NCBI GenBank assembly: GCA_036504735.1
Contig: DASXUQ010000010.1
Location: 124,001 to 188,000 of the forward strand
DNA from: a bacterium
GTDB taxonomy: Bacteria; Electryoneota; RPQS01
Length of the DNA: 64,000 bases
Reading direction: 5' to 3'
Under the pieces are notes generated by a model that was not told the origin of the DNA, ran no database searches, and worked only from the letters and a program-made list of their open reading frames with translations. Shown here in pieces: positions 26,454 through 34,388 of this stretch (within the stretch, counting starts at the first letter, position 1; every line of letters starts with the position of its first letter). Both the position numbers and the translations under genes were made by a program.

Positions 26454-27839
26454 ATGGCCAAGGCTCGCATTCTGGTAGTAGATGATGAGTTTCACATTCG
26501 TGATTGGGTGGCAGAAACCCTGCGCCGGCGTAATTTTGTAGTTGAGACTTGTGAAGACGGGCATTCGGCTTTGGATTTCATCGCCAAGGAAGAGCCCTTT
26601 GATATTCTGATCAGTGATTTGCGGATGCCCAAGATGTCGGGCTTGACGCTTTTGAAGACGGTGAAGGAACGCTATCCCTCGATGGACGTGGTGATGATGA
26701 CCGCCTACGGTACGATTGCCGATGCGGTGACCGCCATCAAGGACGGGGCACATGATTTTCTGGAGAAGCCGTTTCCGCAGGAGACCCTGCTGATCCGGGT
26801 GCAGAAGATCCTTGAGACCCGCAAACTGCGCAACGAGAACTATACTCTGAAACGGGAATTGGGCTCTAAGTCCCAGTTCGACCATATTATCGGCGCGGCG
26901 CCGTGCATGATTTCGGTGTTCGAACAGTTGCAGGCGATTGCTCCGACCAAGGCGACGGTGCTGATTACCGGCGAGAGCGGAACGGGCAAGGAACTGGTGG
27001 CGCGGGAGATTCACATGAACAGCCCGCGGCGCAACGGACCGTTTATCAAGGTGAACTGCGCGGCCATGCCTGAGACCCTGATGGAATCGGAGCTGTTCGG
27101 CCACGAAAAAGGGGCTTTTACGGGGGCGATCAAGACCGTGGAAGGCCGCTTTGCCCTGGCCAACGGCGGCACACTGCTCTTGGACGAAATCAGCGAGATG
27201 AGTGTGGGCATGCAGGCCAAGCTGCTGCGGGTGTTGCAGGAGCGGGAGTTCGAGAAGGTGGGCGGACGGGAGACGATCAAGATCGACATCCGGATCGTGG
27301 CCACCACCAACCGTGATCTGAAGAAGGAGATTGTCGAGAAGACGTTCCGCGAGGATTTATATCACCGGCTGAATGTCTGTCCGATTCATCTGCCGCCGCT
27401 GCGCGAACGCAAGGAAGACACACCGCTTTTGGCGGGGCATTTCATGCAGCGTTATGCAGGCGAGTACAGCAAGGACATTCGCGGCATTCAGGACAATGCC
27501 ATGGAGCAGCTTATTCAATACGGCTGGCCGGGCAACGTGCGCGAACTCCAGCATAAGATGGAGCGCGCGGTGATCATGTGCAACGAGCCGTTGATTAGCC
27601 CCAAGCATCTGTTCCTCGGAGAACTCGACCATCAGCCGGTGCAGACCTCCGCGCAGCCGGGCACTCTGAGCGACGGCGACGCCGCTACCCTGCGGGAGAT
27701 CGAAAAGGCCGCGATTTTCCGGGCCTTGCAGTTCAACGAGAACAACCGCACGAAGACGGCTGAAGCCCTGGGAATCTCTATCCGGACGCTCCGCAACAAA
27801 CTGCGGGAGTACCGGGCGGAAGGGATCAATCTGAACTAA
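26454..27839 (+). CDS. NtrC-family sigma-54-dependent response regulator
   Basis: 461 residues. An N-terminal receiver domain with the phospho-acceptor D55 ([13 protein letters not shown]) is followed by a sigma-54 AAA+ domain (~140-370) with Walker A GESGTGKE, the sigma-54 contact loop GAFTGA and Walker B GTLLLDE, and a C-terminal Fis-type helix-turn-helix ([18 protein letters not shown]). The ribosome binding site AAGGAGAGG lies five bases before the ATG. No histidine kinase is in the window. Because sigma-54-type promoters precede the flagellar genes 2 kb downstream, it is a candidate master regulator of that cluster, but this is inference. Confidence 0.93.
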   Translation: MAKARILVVDDEFHIRDWVAETLRRRNFVVETCEDGHSALDFIAKEEPFDILISDLRMPKMSGLTLLKTVKERYPSMDVVMMTAYGTIADAVTAIKDGAHDFLEKPFPQETLLIRVQKILETRKLRNENYTLKRELGSKSQFDHIIGAAPCMISVFEQLQAIAPTKATVLITGESGTGKELVAREIHMNSPRRNGPFIKVNCAAMPETLMESELFGHEKGAFTGAIKTVEGRFALANGGTLLLDEISEMSVGMQAKLLRVLQEREFEKVGGRETIKIDIRIVATTNRDLKKEIVEKTFREDLYHRLNVCPIHLPPLRERKEDTPLLAGHFMQRYAGEYSKDIRGIQDNAMEQLIQYGWPGNVRELQHKMERAVIMCNEPLISPKHLFLGELDHQPVQTSAQPGTLSDGDAATLREIEKAAIFRALQFNENNRTKTAEALGISIRTLRNKLREYRAEGINLN

Positions 27840-27867
27840 GACTCGAGACTCGAGACTTGAGACTTGA
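27840..27867 (+). repeat. 7-bp tandem repeat GACTYGA x4
   Basis: Four head-to-tail units (GACTCGA twice, then GACTTGA twice) start at the base after the stop codon of the sigma-54 activator gene and run into the terminator stem. A related array stands at 28142-28175. Confidence 0.85.
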
Positions 27868-27872
27868 GAAAG

Positions 27873-27900
27873 GGCGCGCCTTGGGGTGCGCCTTTTCTCT
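27873..27900 (+). terminator. Rho-independent terminator after the sigma-54 activator
   Basis: GGCGCGCC (27873-27880), loop TTGG, GGTGCGCC (27885-27892; one G-T pair) and TTTTCTCT. Confidence 0.85.
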
Positions 27901-28141
27901 TAAAGGCCCAAATGGGAATTCGGGTCGCAAATGTGATTAATGGTGCGAAGTGGGGTTGTGGACTTGTGGGACATTGTAGTAAGGATTATCCAAGGGGTTG
28001 AGGAGGTTGAGGTTAGAGGTGGGACGGGAAAGTGACGGGTGTCAGAAGTTTTGCAGGCGGGAGGGGACGGGCGGGATGGGGGTAAAGTTTTGAAATGCAG
28101 GGGAGTGACGAGTTTTAGCTGGAAGGGTGGTTTTGAGGAAA

Positions 28142-28175
28142 ACTTGAGACCAGAGACTTGAGACTTGAGACTCGG
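28142..28175 (+). repeat. Second array of the 7-bp repeat GACTYGA
   Basis: Five units, two imperfect: ACTTGA, GACCAGA, GACTTGA, GACTTGA, GACTCGG. Same unit as at 27840-27867, 300 bases away. Confidence 0.75.
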
Positions 28176-28272
28176 GGGCGGATGGGTCTTGCATGTTGAC
28201 TGAATTTGATGCAGATTGAATTATCTGCGGGAGTTGGGGATTTGGGGGAATCTGGGTCTCTGCTTTGATGGT

Positions 28273-28293
28273 GGGCGGATCTTAGATCCGCCC
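28273..28293. repeat. Dispersed 21-bp palindrome, copy 1
   Basis: GGGCGGATCT, a central T, then AGATCCGCCC: a perfect 10-bp stem. It differs from the copy at 30946-30966 by a paired change (A to G on the left, T to C on the right). Confidence 0.75.
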
Positions 28294-28425
28294 CTCCGGC
28301 GATGCCCGTGGCATCATAAAAGTCGCCCGAGGTCCTTCAGCCGAAGACGGCTTCTGGATGACAATGTTTAGGGGATGGTGCGGGTGGGGAGGAGCGGGAT
28401 GATCGTGAGGGGAAGGCGAGAAAGA

Positions 28426-28488
28426 GGCGGCCGGGAGGCCGCCGGAAGTAGGACAATAGGAGCGCGCGGGGTAGGGACACCCCGCGCG
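28426..28488. repeat. Two GC-rich palindromes in tandem
   Basis: GGCGGCC GGGA GGCCGCC (28426-28443) and a 10-bp stem CGCGCGGGGT/ACCCCGCGCG with a six-base loop (28463-28488). Similar in style to the hairpin cluster at 16068-16232. Confidence 0.65.
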
Positions 28489-28587
28489 GCGATGATCGGC
28501 GGCGCTGACGGCCGGAGGCCGCCGCTAGGGTCCGTGCTGGATACATGGCTGCCAAGGCCTGACGTAGGGTGCGAAGGATGTTGCATA

Positions 28588-28627
28588 TTGATTTTGGGGG
28601 ATGTGTGTTGTATATTTGAACATACAA
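28588..28627 (+). promoter_or_regulatory. Predicted promoter and overlapping operator of the second TetR gene
   Basis: TTGATT (28588-28593), 17 bases and TATATT (28611-28616) form a plausible sigma-70 promoter. The -10 is inside an imperfect inverted repeat TTGTATATTT/GAACATACAA (28608-28627, 8 of 10 pairs), so the repressor could block its own promoter. Confidence 0.5.
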
Positions 28628-28650
28628 GCAAGTGGGATAAGGAGGGCATA

Positions 28651-29244
28651 ATGGCGAGGAAATGGAAGCGAGGGGAAGAGCGGATTCGGGAATTGCTGGA
28701 TGCGGCGGAGAAGGAGTTTTTGGAGAAGGGGTATGAAGGGGCGGTGATTGTGGACATCGCAAAGCGGTCGGGGGTCAGCCCGGCGCTGATGTACCGGTAC
28801 TTTCCGGACAAGGCGGATATTTTGTCCTCGGTCTGCGACCGGATGTTTGAGCCGCTGGATGTGTTTATGAGCAGCGCAGATGAGCAGGATGATGCGGTCG
28901 CTGCGCTGCACCGCTTTCTGATTGACTACCTGAGCTTTTGGGAGCGCAATCCGCGGCTGGTGGAGTTCTATTTCTTAGACAGACTGCATACCATGGAAGA
29001 CGATCAGCGCCGCGCACGGTACATCGGAGCGAAGTCAGGGTTCTTTGTCTGGCTCCATCAGACGCTGGCCTGGGGTGTAGAAGAGAATGTGCTGGGGGAG
29101 CATAACAAGGCGGCGCTGGCGGAAGCGCTGATGTACGCGATGGAAGGAGCCATGATCCACGTGGCGATCCTGCGGGACACGAAGGTGAAAAGGGCGGTGG
29201 CGAGAATTGAGAGAGCGCTGCTTTGGGATGTAAGAAAAGGCTGA
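28651..29244 (+). CDS. TetR family transcriptional regulator
   Basis: 197 residues. The helix-turn-helix (IRELLDAAEKEFLEKGYEGA, then IAKRSGVSPALMYRYFPDKA) is a clear TetR DNA-binding domain; the C-terminal domain is all-helical and unassigned. The start at 28651 is set by GGAGG seven bases earlier and by the HTH beginning at about residue 10; longer in-frame readings to 28375 lack a ribosome binding site. No target gene is adjacent on the same strand: the next 650 bases are gene-free, so its regulon lies elsewhere or is only itself. Confidence 0.9.
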   Translation: MARKWKRGEERIRELLDAAEKEFLEKGYEGAVIVDIAKRSGVSPALMYRYFPDKADILSSVCDRMFEPLDVFMSSADEQDDAVAALHRFLIDYLSFWERNPRLVEFYFLDRLHTMEDDQRRARYIGAKSGFFVWLHQTLAWGVEENVLGEHNKAALAEALMYAMEGAMIHVAILRDTKVKRAVARIERALLWDVRKG

Positions 29245-29250
29245 ATTAAA

Positions 29251-29324
29251 GACGGGCAGGAGATGGGGTTTCGGCCACCCCGCGTTCACGGAAGACGGGC
29301 ACGACATGGCCCTTCGGCCACCCC
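29251..29324 (+). repeat. Imperfect direct repeat of 31 bp
   Basis: Two copies start with GACGGGC at 29251 and 29294 and end TTCGGCCACCCC, 43 bases apart. The middle differs at a few positions. Confidence 0.6.
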
Positions 29325-29331
29325 CCTGAAT

Positions 29332-29351
29332 CCCCCCACAAAAGTGGGGGG
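29332..29351. repeat. C8/G8-type hairpin
   Basis: CCCCCCAC, loop AAAA, GTGGGGGG. A perfect 8-bp stem without a U-tract; intergenic palindrome rather than terminator. Confidence 0.6.
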
Positions 29352-29464
29352 AACACAGACCCCCTAACCCCTACGGCGGAGGCGATACCCTTGCTCTGAC
29401 CGGTGTAGGGGAGGGGTAAGGTCTGCCGCAACCCTCCCGTGTTGCCTATTGCCGGGATCATAGC

Positions 29465-29526
29465 GGGCGGGTTGCGCGTGGTGCATTCTCTAAGGTGTGG
29501 CATTCTTCTGCTTAACCCGCCCCTAC
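29465..29526. repeat. Dispersed palindrome family, open copy with insert
   Basis: GGGCGGGTT (29465-29473) and AACCCGCCC (29514-29522) are complementary arms with 40 bases between them, followed by CTAC as in the copy at 30946. It appears to be a third family member with a longer loop. Confidence 0.5.
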
Positions 29527-29625
29527 ACGGGAATGGGTTCGTGAGCGGGTAGACCCCCATCCCCCGGCCCGTTTCCCCATGAAATAGGGAAAGGGGGAGC
29601 AGTGAATAATCAAGAGCATTCCTTG

Positions 29626-29661
29626 ATGCCCGGCGCTTTCTCGCCGGGCATTGTTTTTGTT
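29626..29661 (+). terminator. Strong rho-independent terminator with no gene upstream
   Basis: ATGCCCGGCG (29626-29635), loop CTTTCT, CGCCGGGCAT (29642-29651) and TGTTTTTGTT. It is 380 bases after the nearest gene end. An upstream stem, ATCAAG with CTTGAT (~29609-29627), abuts it and shares bases AT, so the two could compete. Confidence 0.8.
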
Positions 29662-29844
29662 ACGGCGGAGGATAGCGGGTTTGTTATGACAGGGAGCAGG
29701 ACATGTTGCAGGGGATGGGCAAGAACTTCTTACCTTGAGGTGCGGGAAATTTGTACCGATGGGAGAAGGTGGGGGTGGCGGCGCATGCTCTATGTAATTG
29801 ATTTATATGGCGGTTGATTTCAGGATTAAAGTTCGGGTGGCAAA
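29662..29844. other. Intergenic, nothing recognised
   Basis: No gene supported. An open frame of 71 codons from GTG 29602 runs through the terminator and resembles no family. In particular no flgB is present in front of flgC. Confidence 0.5.
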
Positions 29845-29858
29845 GGCACGATAATTGT
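29845..29858 (+). promoter_or_regulatory. Predicted sigma-54 promoter of flagellar block I
   Basis: GGCACGATAATTGT carries the -24 element GGCACG and a -12 TTGT, in place of the consensus TTGC, with the GG and the GT exactly ten bases apart. It lies ~40 bases before the flgC start. One conserved -12 base deviates. Confidence 0.55.
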
Positions 29859-29897
29859 GTTTATGCTTAGAGCCAAAAACGGCGAGGAGCATATCGG

Positions 29898-30392
29898 ATG
29901 GATATTACGCCACTTTTTTCCGGGATGGACACCAGTGCCAGCGGCCTTACCGCCCAGCGCAAACGGATGAACGCCATCGCCGAGAACATCGCCAACGCCG
30001 AAACGACTCACACCAAAGAAGGCGGTCCCTACCGCCGCCAGCAGACCACGCTTTCCTGCGACCGGCAATTCGCGCTCGACCTTGACGCGCAAGTCCACTC
30101 CAACAACAAACTGTCCCGCGAACACCAAAGCCACATGCCGGGCGAAGACTCGGAACGGGCTTTGAGCAGCTTCACCGGAGTGAAGGCGAGCGTCGGCAAA
30201 GACATGTCGCAGTTCCGCGAGGTGTATGATCCGAACAATCCTGACGCGGACGAGAACGGCGTGGTGAAAATGCCGAATGTGGATATCGTCGAAGAGATGA
30301 CGGATCTGATCAGCGCGTCGCGGGCGTTCGAGGCCAACGTTACGGCCTTCAACGCGACCAAGGGAATGATGAAAAAAGCTCTGGAACTGTAA
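29898..30392 (+). CDS. flgC: Flagellar basal-body rod protein FlgC
   Basis: 164 residues. FlgC builds the proximal rod. The N-terminal rod motif is LTAQRKRMNAIAENIANAET, and the C-terminal one is VDIVEEMTDLISASRAFEAN, ending ATKGMMKKALEL. GGAG lies eight bases before the ATG. flgB, which normally precedes flgC, is absent. It is the first gene of block I, and is joined without a gap (TAAATG) to the next small gene. Confidence 0.95.
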   Translation: MDITPLFSGMDTSASGLTAQRKRMNAIAENIANAETTHTKEGGPYRRQQTTLSCDRQFALDLDAQVHSNNKLSREHQSHMPGEDSERALSSFTGVKASVGKDMSQFREVYDPNNPDADENGVVKMPNVDIVEEMTDLISASRAFEANVTAFNATKGMMKKALEL

Positions 30393-30605
30393 ATGAGAAT
30401 CGAAGGTTATCCCCCCTTGATGCCGTCTATTCAGCCTGCCGGCGCAAAGACCCCGGCGCACAGCGCCAAGCCCGCTCCGGAAGAGACTCTCACCGCGCAG
30501 GAAAAGCTCGCGCGGCTGCTGGATGAGAAACGCTGGATGAGTGATGCGGCCTTCGGCGGGGATCCTGAAGGCGAACTCGGGAAACACATAGATCTGAGGG
30601 TCTGA
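30393..30605 (+). CDS. Uncharacterised 70-aa protein between flgC and fliE
   Basis: The ATG begins immediately after the flgC stop codon and the stop is two bases before fliE, so it is likely translated in the operon. The composition is Ala/Pro/Lys rich in the first half, then a short predicted helix (TAQEKLARLLDEKRWMSDAA). No membrane segment, signal peptide or known domain. Not recognised. It may be a lineage-specific rod-assembly factor, by position only. Confidence 0.6.
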   Translation: MRIEGYPPLMPSIQPAGAKTPAHSAKPAPEETLTAQEKLARLLDEKRWMSDAAFGGDPEGELGKHIDLRV

Positions 30606-30607
30606 TT

Positions 30608-30913
30608 ATGCCTTCCATCGACCGCTTACCCGCGCTGCCCAAATTCCCCACCGCTCTGCCCGACGTGCAGCAGAAGACTCCGGCGGCGCAGAACGGGAGC
30701 TTCGGCGAGACGCTGAAGTCGTTCGTCTCCGGCGTGAATGAGATGCAGAACGTGTCCGCTGAGAAGACCTTGCAGTTTGCCACCGGGCAGATCACCGACG
30801 TGCACGAGGTGATGGCCGCTTCGGAAGAAGCGGGAATTTCGCTGTCGCTGCTGATCGAGATCCGCAACAAACTGCTCGAAGGCTACAAGGAACTGTCGCA
30901 CATTTCAGTTTAG
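30608..30913 (+). CDS. fliE: Flagellar hook-basal body protein FliE
   Basis: 101 residues. FliE links the MS-ring to the proximal rod. The C-terminal helix pair is conserved: EMQNVSAEKTLQFATGQITD then VHEVMAASEEAGISLSLLIE and IRNKLLEGYKELSHI. The N-terminus is Pro-rich and variable, as usual. It follows a 70-aa gene by two bases and precedes fliF by 69 bases that contain a palindrome. Confidence 0.95.
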   Translation: MPSIDRLPALPKFPTALPDVQQKTPAAQNGSFGETLKSFVSGVNEMQNVSAEKTLQFATGQITDVHEVMAASEEAGISLSLLIEIRNKLLEGYKELSHISV

Positions 30914-30945
30914 GCCTGACCGCAGGACCACGCATTGATAAGGGC

Positions 30946-30966
30946 GGGCGGGTCTTAGACCCGCCC
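30946..30966. repeat. Dispersed 21-bp palindrome, copy 2
   Basis: GGGCGGGTCT, T, AGACCCGCCC, followed by CTAC. It sits between fliE and fliF inside the operon, and shows a compensatory pair change from copy 1 at 28273. Confidence 0.75.
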
Positions 30967-30982
30967 CTACGACAAAATCCAT

Positions 30983-32674
30983 ATGGCAACACTCTTTCGA
31001 CCATTTATAGATTTGTGGCAGCGGCTGACCCTGGGGCAGCGCGCGGGACTTGTGCTGGCGCTGGGCGTCGTGATCGCGATTGTCGCGGGCGCGGTATCCT
31101 ATACCACGCGTCCCGTATACTCGACGCTTTATACCGGGTTGAACAGCAAGGACGCGGGACAGATCCTCGATAAGCTGCGCGAAAAGAAGACTCCGTACGA
31201 AGTCGGTAGCGACGGCTCGACCATCAAAGTCCCGCAGGAGAAGGTCAGCGAACTGCGGCTGGAATTTGCCGGACAGGGACTGCCGCGCTCGGGAGAGATC
31301 GGCTACGAACTTTTCGACAAGCCGATGCTGGGCATGACGGACTTCGTGCAGCAGATGAACTATCACCGCGCGATGGAAGGCGAACTGGCGCGGACGATTC
31401 AGGAACTGGACGCGGTGGAAACGGCGCGTGTGCATCTCGTGCTGCCGAGCAGCCGGCTCTTCAAAGAGGACCAGAAGCCCGCGACAGCCTCGATTGTGCT
31501 GCAACTGAAGCCGGGAGCAGCGCTCTCGCCGCAACAGGCGCAGAGCATCGCCTACATGACGGCGTATTCGGTGGAAGGCCTGGACGCGGCGAATATTACG
31601 ATTGTGGATACCCGGGGGACGCTGCTTTCGGGCAAGACCGCGCGCAACGATATGGCGGGATTGTCCTCGACGCAGCTCGACGTGCAGCACAGCGTGGAAG
31701 CGGAATTGGAACAGAAGGCGATGACGCTGCTGGAAAACACGCTGGGCGCAGGCAAGTCGCAGGTGAAAGTCACCGCCAAGCTGAACTGGAACCGCGTGGA
31801 ACGGACTACGGATGATTACAATCCTGACCGCACGGCGACCCTGAGCGAAGAGCGGCAGGAGAGTTCCGGCAAGGCGGATGCGGGAGCCGGCAATCAGACC
31901 AGTGAACGCAGCGTCACCAACTATCAGGTGCCGCATACGGTTGAAAAGTACGTGCCGGAAGTCGGCAACATCGAAAAGCTGTCTGCGTCCGTGCTGGTGG
32001 ATGGAAACTATAAAGTATCGAAGGACGCCAAGGGGGTTGAACAGCGCGACTACGTGGAACGCAGCCCGCAGGAGATCGAGAAGTTTCGCTCTCTGATCTC
32101 GGCGGCAATTGGCGTAGACCGCAAGCGCGGCGACGAATTGACCGTGATCTCCTTCCCCTTCGCACAGGAAGAAAATGCGCCGCCCAAGCGTACGGTGATA
32201 CCGCCCTGGCCGAAGCTGATTGAGAAGATTCTGCTGGGCATCGCGCTGATTGGCCTGTTCCTGCTGATTCGCTCGCTGATCAACCGCATTGGCAAGAGTG
32301 TCCCGCCGCTTCCGGGAAGCATGCAGGCGCAGATGGCTCTCGCCGCCGGGCAGACACCCTACATGCTGGCTGAAGGCGGGGCGGCGCTGCCTCCGGGAAC
32401 TCCGGGGGCCGTGGCCGCAGAAGCCAGCGCGGCAGCACAGCAGCTCCGCGCGGCGACGGGCAACGGAAAGGGCGAGGAAGGCGGGACGAAGGTGGTCTTC
32501 CATCAGCCCAACCAGACCGTGGTGCTCGAAGACGCCTCACCCAGCGTGGAAACGTTGAAGTATCAAGAGCTGCTGCGGCGAACCACCGATTACATTGTTC
32601 AGAAACCCGACAACGCAACACAAATCCTTAGAAGCTGGATTTTAGATGAGTCCCCCGAAAAGCTCTCCCGGTAG
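30983..32674 (+). CDS. fliF: Flagellar MS-ring protein FliF
   Basis: 563 residues. FliF forms the MS-ring in the inner membrane, the platform for rod and C-ring. An N-terminal membrane segment (~20-42), the YscJ-type ring-building motif region (TVEKYVPEVGNIEKLSASVL), a second membrane segment (ILLGIALIGLFLLIRSLI, ~413-430) and a cytoplasmic tail ending TDYIVQKPDNATQILRSWIL are as in the family; that tail binds FliG. The last 29 bases overlap fliG. Confidence 0.97.
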   Translation: MATLFRPFIDLWQRLTLGQRAGLVLALGVVIAIVAGAVSYTTRPVYSTLYTGLNSKDAGQILDKLREKKTPYEVGSDGSTIKVPQEKVSELRLEFAGQGLPRSGEIGYELFDKPMLGMTDFVQQMNYHRAMEGELARTIQELDAVETARVHLVLPSSRLFKEDQKPATASIVLQLKPGAALSPQQAQSIAYMTAYSVEGLDAANITIVDTRGTLLSGKTARNDMAGLSSTQLDVQHSVEAELEQKAMTLLENTLGAGKSQVKVTAKLNWNRVERTTDDYNPDRTATLSEERQESSGKADAGAGNQTSERSVTNYQVPHTVEKYVPEVGNIEKLSASVLVDGNYKVSKDAKGVEQRDYVERSPQEIEKFRSLISAAIGVDRKRGDELTVISFPFAQEENAPPKRTVIPPWPKLIEKILLGIALIGLFLLIRSLINRIGKSVPPLPGSMQAQMALAAGQTPYMLAEGGAALPPGTPGAVAAEASAAAQQLRAATGNGKGEEGGTKVVFHQPNQTVVLEDASPSVETLKYQELLRRTTDYIVQKPDNATQILRSWILDESPEKLSR

Positions 32675-33668
32675 GCGCCTTACCGCCATTCAAAAGGCCG
32701 CTGTGCTGCTGATCTCCGTCGGTTCAGAGGCATCGTCCTCGATATACAAGAGCCTCCAGGAAGAGGAGGTTGAGGAAATCACCCGCGAAGTGGTGGGCCT
32801 CAAGAACGTGGACTCGGAGACCGTGCACGAAGTGATCGATGAGTTCTATCAGATGATGAAGGCTCAGGATTTCGTGGCGGTGGGCGGACTGAACTACGCG
32901 GAAGAGGTTCTGAGGAAATCACTGGGCGAAGAGAAGGCGGTGGAAATCCTGCGCCGGATCGAACGCATGATGAAGGTCAAGGGTTTCAACATTCTGAAGA
33001 ATGTGGATGCCAACCAGCTTCTCGCGTTTATCCAGAAGGAGCATCCGCAGACGATCGCCTTCGTGCTGACGCAGCTCAGCCCGACCCAGAGCGCGACGAT
33101 TCTGGCGGACCTGCCTCCCGAATTGCAGGCCGACGTGATGCTGCGCTTCGCCAATATGGAGCGCGTGGCGCCGGAGACGATTGCATCGGTGGAAGCGGTG
33201 CTGGAGTCACGGATCGACTTCTCGCAATCGGCCAGCAAACTGGGCGGTGTGCGGGCGGCGGCGGAAATCCTGAACATGATCGGCCAGTCGGCGGAGCGCT
33301 CGATTCTGGCGAAGATCAATGAGCAGGCTCCGGAACTGGCGACAGGGATCAAGAATTTGATGTTCGTGTTCGAAGATATTACCAACCTCGACGACCGCTC
33401 GATTCAGCGTGTGCTGAAGGAAGTGGACAACAAGGAACTGGCGCTGGCCCTGAAGCACGTCAGTCCGGACGTCAAGCGGCGTGTCACGTCGAATCTTTCG
33501 CAGCGCGCGTCACAGATGATCATGGAAGAAATCGAGTACATGGGCCCGGTGCGGCTCAAGGACGTGGAAGACGCCCAGCAGCGCATCGTGGATATTATCC
33601 GCAACCTTGAGGAAGCGGGACAGGTGGTGATCGTCGGCGGCGCGAAGGCCGAAGAGATGGTGGAATAG
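32646..33668 (+). CDS. fliG: Flagellar motor switch protein FliG
   Basis: 340 residues. FliG joins MS-ring and C-ring and takes up torque from the stator. The N-terminal FliF-binding domain, the middle EHPQTIAFVLTQLSP and PPELQADVMLRFANM segments, and the C-terminal torque helix region with charged residues (VDNKELALALK, DVKRRVTSNLSQRA) are all visible. Length is normal. It overlaps fliF and is three bases before fliH. Confidence 0.97.
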   Translation: MSPPKSSPGRRLTAIQKAAVLLISVGSEASSSIYKSLQEEEVEEITREVVGLKNVDSETVHEVIDEFYQMMKAQDFVAVGGLNYAEEVLRKSLGEEKAVEILRRIERMMKVKGFNILKNVDANQLLAFIQKEHPQTIAFVLTQLSPTQSATILADLPPELQADVMLRFANMERVAPETIASVEAVLESRIDFSQSASKLGGVRAAAEILNMIGQSAERSILAKINEQAPELATGIKNLMFVFEDITNLDDRSIQRVLKEVDNKELALALKHVSPDVKRRVTSNLSQRASQMIMEEIEYMGPVRLKDVEDAQQRIVDIIRNLEEAGQVVIVGGAKAEEMVE

Positions 33669-33671
33669 TCC

Positions 33672-34388
33672 ATGCAGACAAAAAAGCAGCGCATTATCCC
33701 TGCCCGCGAGGCGTCGCACTTGAAAGCGGCGACCTTCCGTTCCTTTGATCGCCGTCCGGCGAACTACTACCGTGACATGATCACCGATGAGGATCAGGCC
33801 GCCGTTCAGAGGATCAATGAGCAAGAGTTCAACACGCGAGTCGAGCAGTTGCTGGCGGCTGAACGGCAACGGCTGAGCGAGGCGCAGCGCCACGAATCGC
33901 AGAAGCAGTACGAGGCGGGCTTGAAGCAGGGGCGTTCGGAGGCGGGCGCGGAGTTCAAGCGGGGACTCGAACTGCTGACAGAATACGCGCGGGTGGTGCA
34001 GGCCGAAAAACTGGAGATGGCGGCCCAGGCAGAGAAGAACAGCATCGAACTTGCCTTTCTGCTGGCGGAGAAGATTCTTGGACATGAAGTGGAGACCAAA
34101 CCGGAAGCCGTGGCGGACATTGCGCGCATGGCGCTCGAACAGGTGCTGGATTGCAGCCAGATTGAGCTGAAGGTGAATCCGGAGGATTTCGGTTACCTGA
34201 AGACGGTGCAGAAGGACCTTGAAGCGCTGCTCAGCAGTCAAGCCAAGCTTGAATTGCGTGCGGACAAGGCACTGGACCGAGGCAGTTGTGTCATAGAGAC
34301 GGAGCGGGGCGTGCTGGACGCGCGGATTGTCAGCCAGTTGGCGACGCTGCGGACAAAGATGAATCCGAACGCCGCGGCGCGGGCATGA
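33672..34388 (+). CDS. fliH: Flagellar export ATPase regulator FliH
   Basis: 238 residues. FliH anchors and holds the FliI ATPase. A long helical N-terminal half with heptad-like Glu/Arg/Gln content is followed by the C-terminal FliH/HrpE domain (LAFLLAEKILGHEVE, then VNPEDFGYL and ADKALDRGSCVIETERGVLD). Its stop overlaps the fliI start by four bases. Confidence 0.93.
   Translation: MQTKKQRIIPAREASHLKAATFRSFDRRPANYYRDMITDEDQAAVQRINEQEFNTRVEQLLAAERQRLSEAQRHESQKQYEAGLKQGRSEAGAEFKRGLELLTEYARVVQAEKLEMAAQAEKNSIELAFLLAEKILGHEVETKPEAVADIARMALEQVLDCSQIELKVNPEDFGYLKTVQKDLEALLSSQAKLELRADKALDRGSCVIETERGVLDARIVSQLATLRTKMNPNAAARA

Larger units (their letters stand above)
27901..28587. other. Gene-free, G-rich intergenic stretch with repeats
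   Basis: No convincing gene was found in ~690 bases. An open frame runs through 28375-28650 into the TetR gene, but it contains palindromes and has no ribosome binding site. The + strand is strikingly G-rich over ~27950-28260. Individual repeats inside it are listed separately. Confidence 0.6.

Noticed and set aside
27840-28175. The 7-bp arrays as a CRISPR
   Set aside because: Units are only 7 bp, head to tail, with no spacers, and no cas gene is present.
28375-28650. Upstream coding extension of the second TetR gene
   Set aside because: The stretch is full of perfect palindromes, lacks a ribosome binding site, and the predicted promoter and operator lie inside it; the HTH starts soon after 28651 behind a GGAGG.
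29602-29817. A 71-codon reading frame between the TetR gene and flgC
   Set aside because: It crosses a strong terminator, has no recognisable family and is not FlgB; I list the terminator instead.
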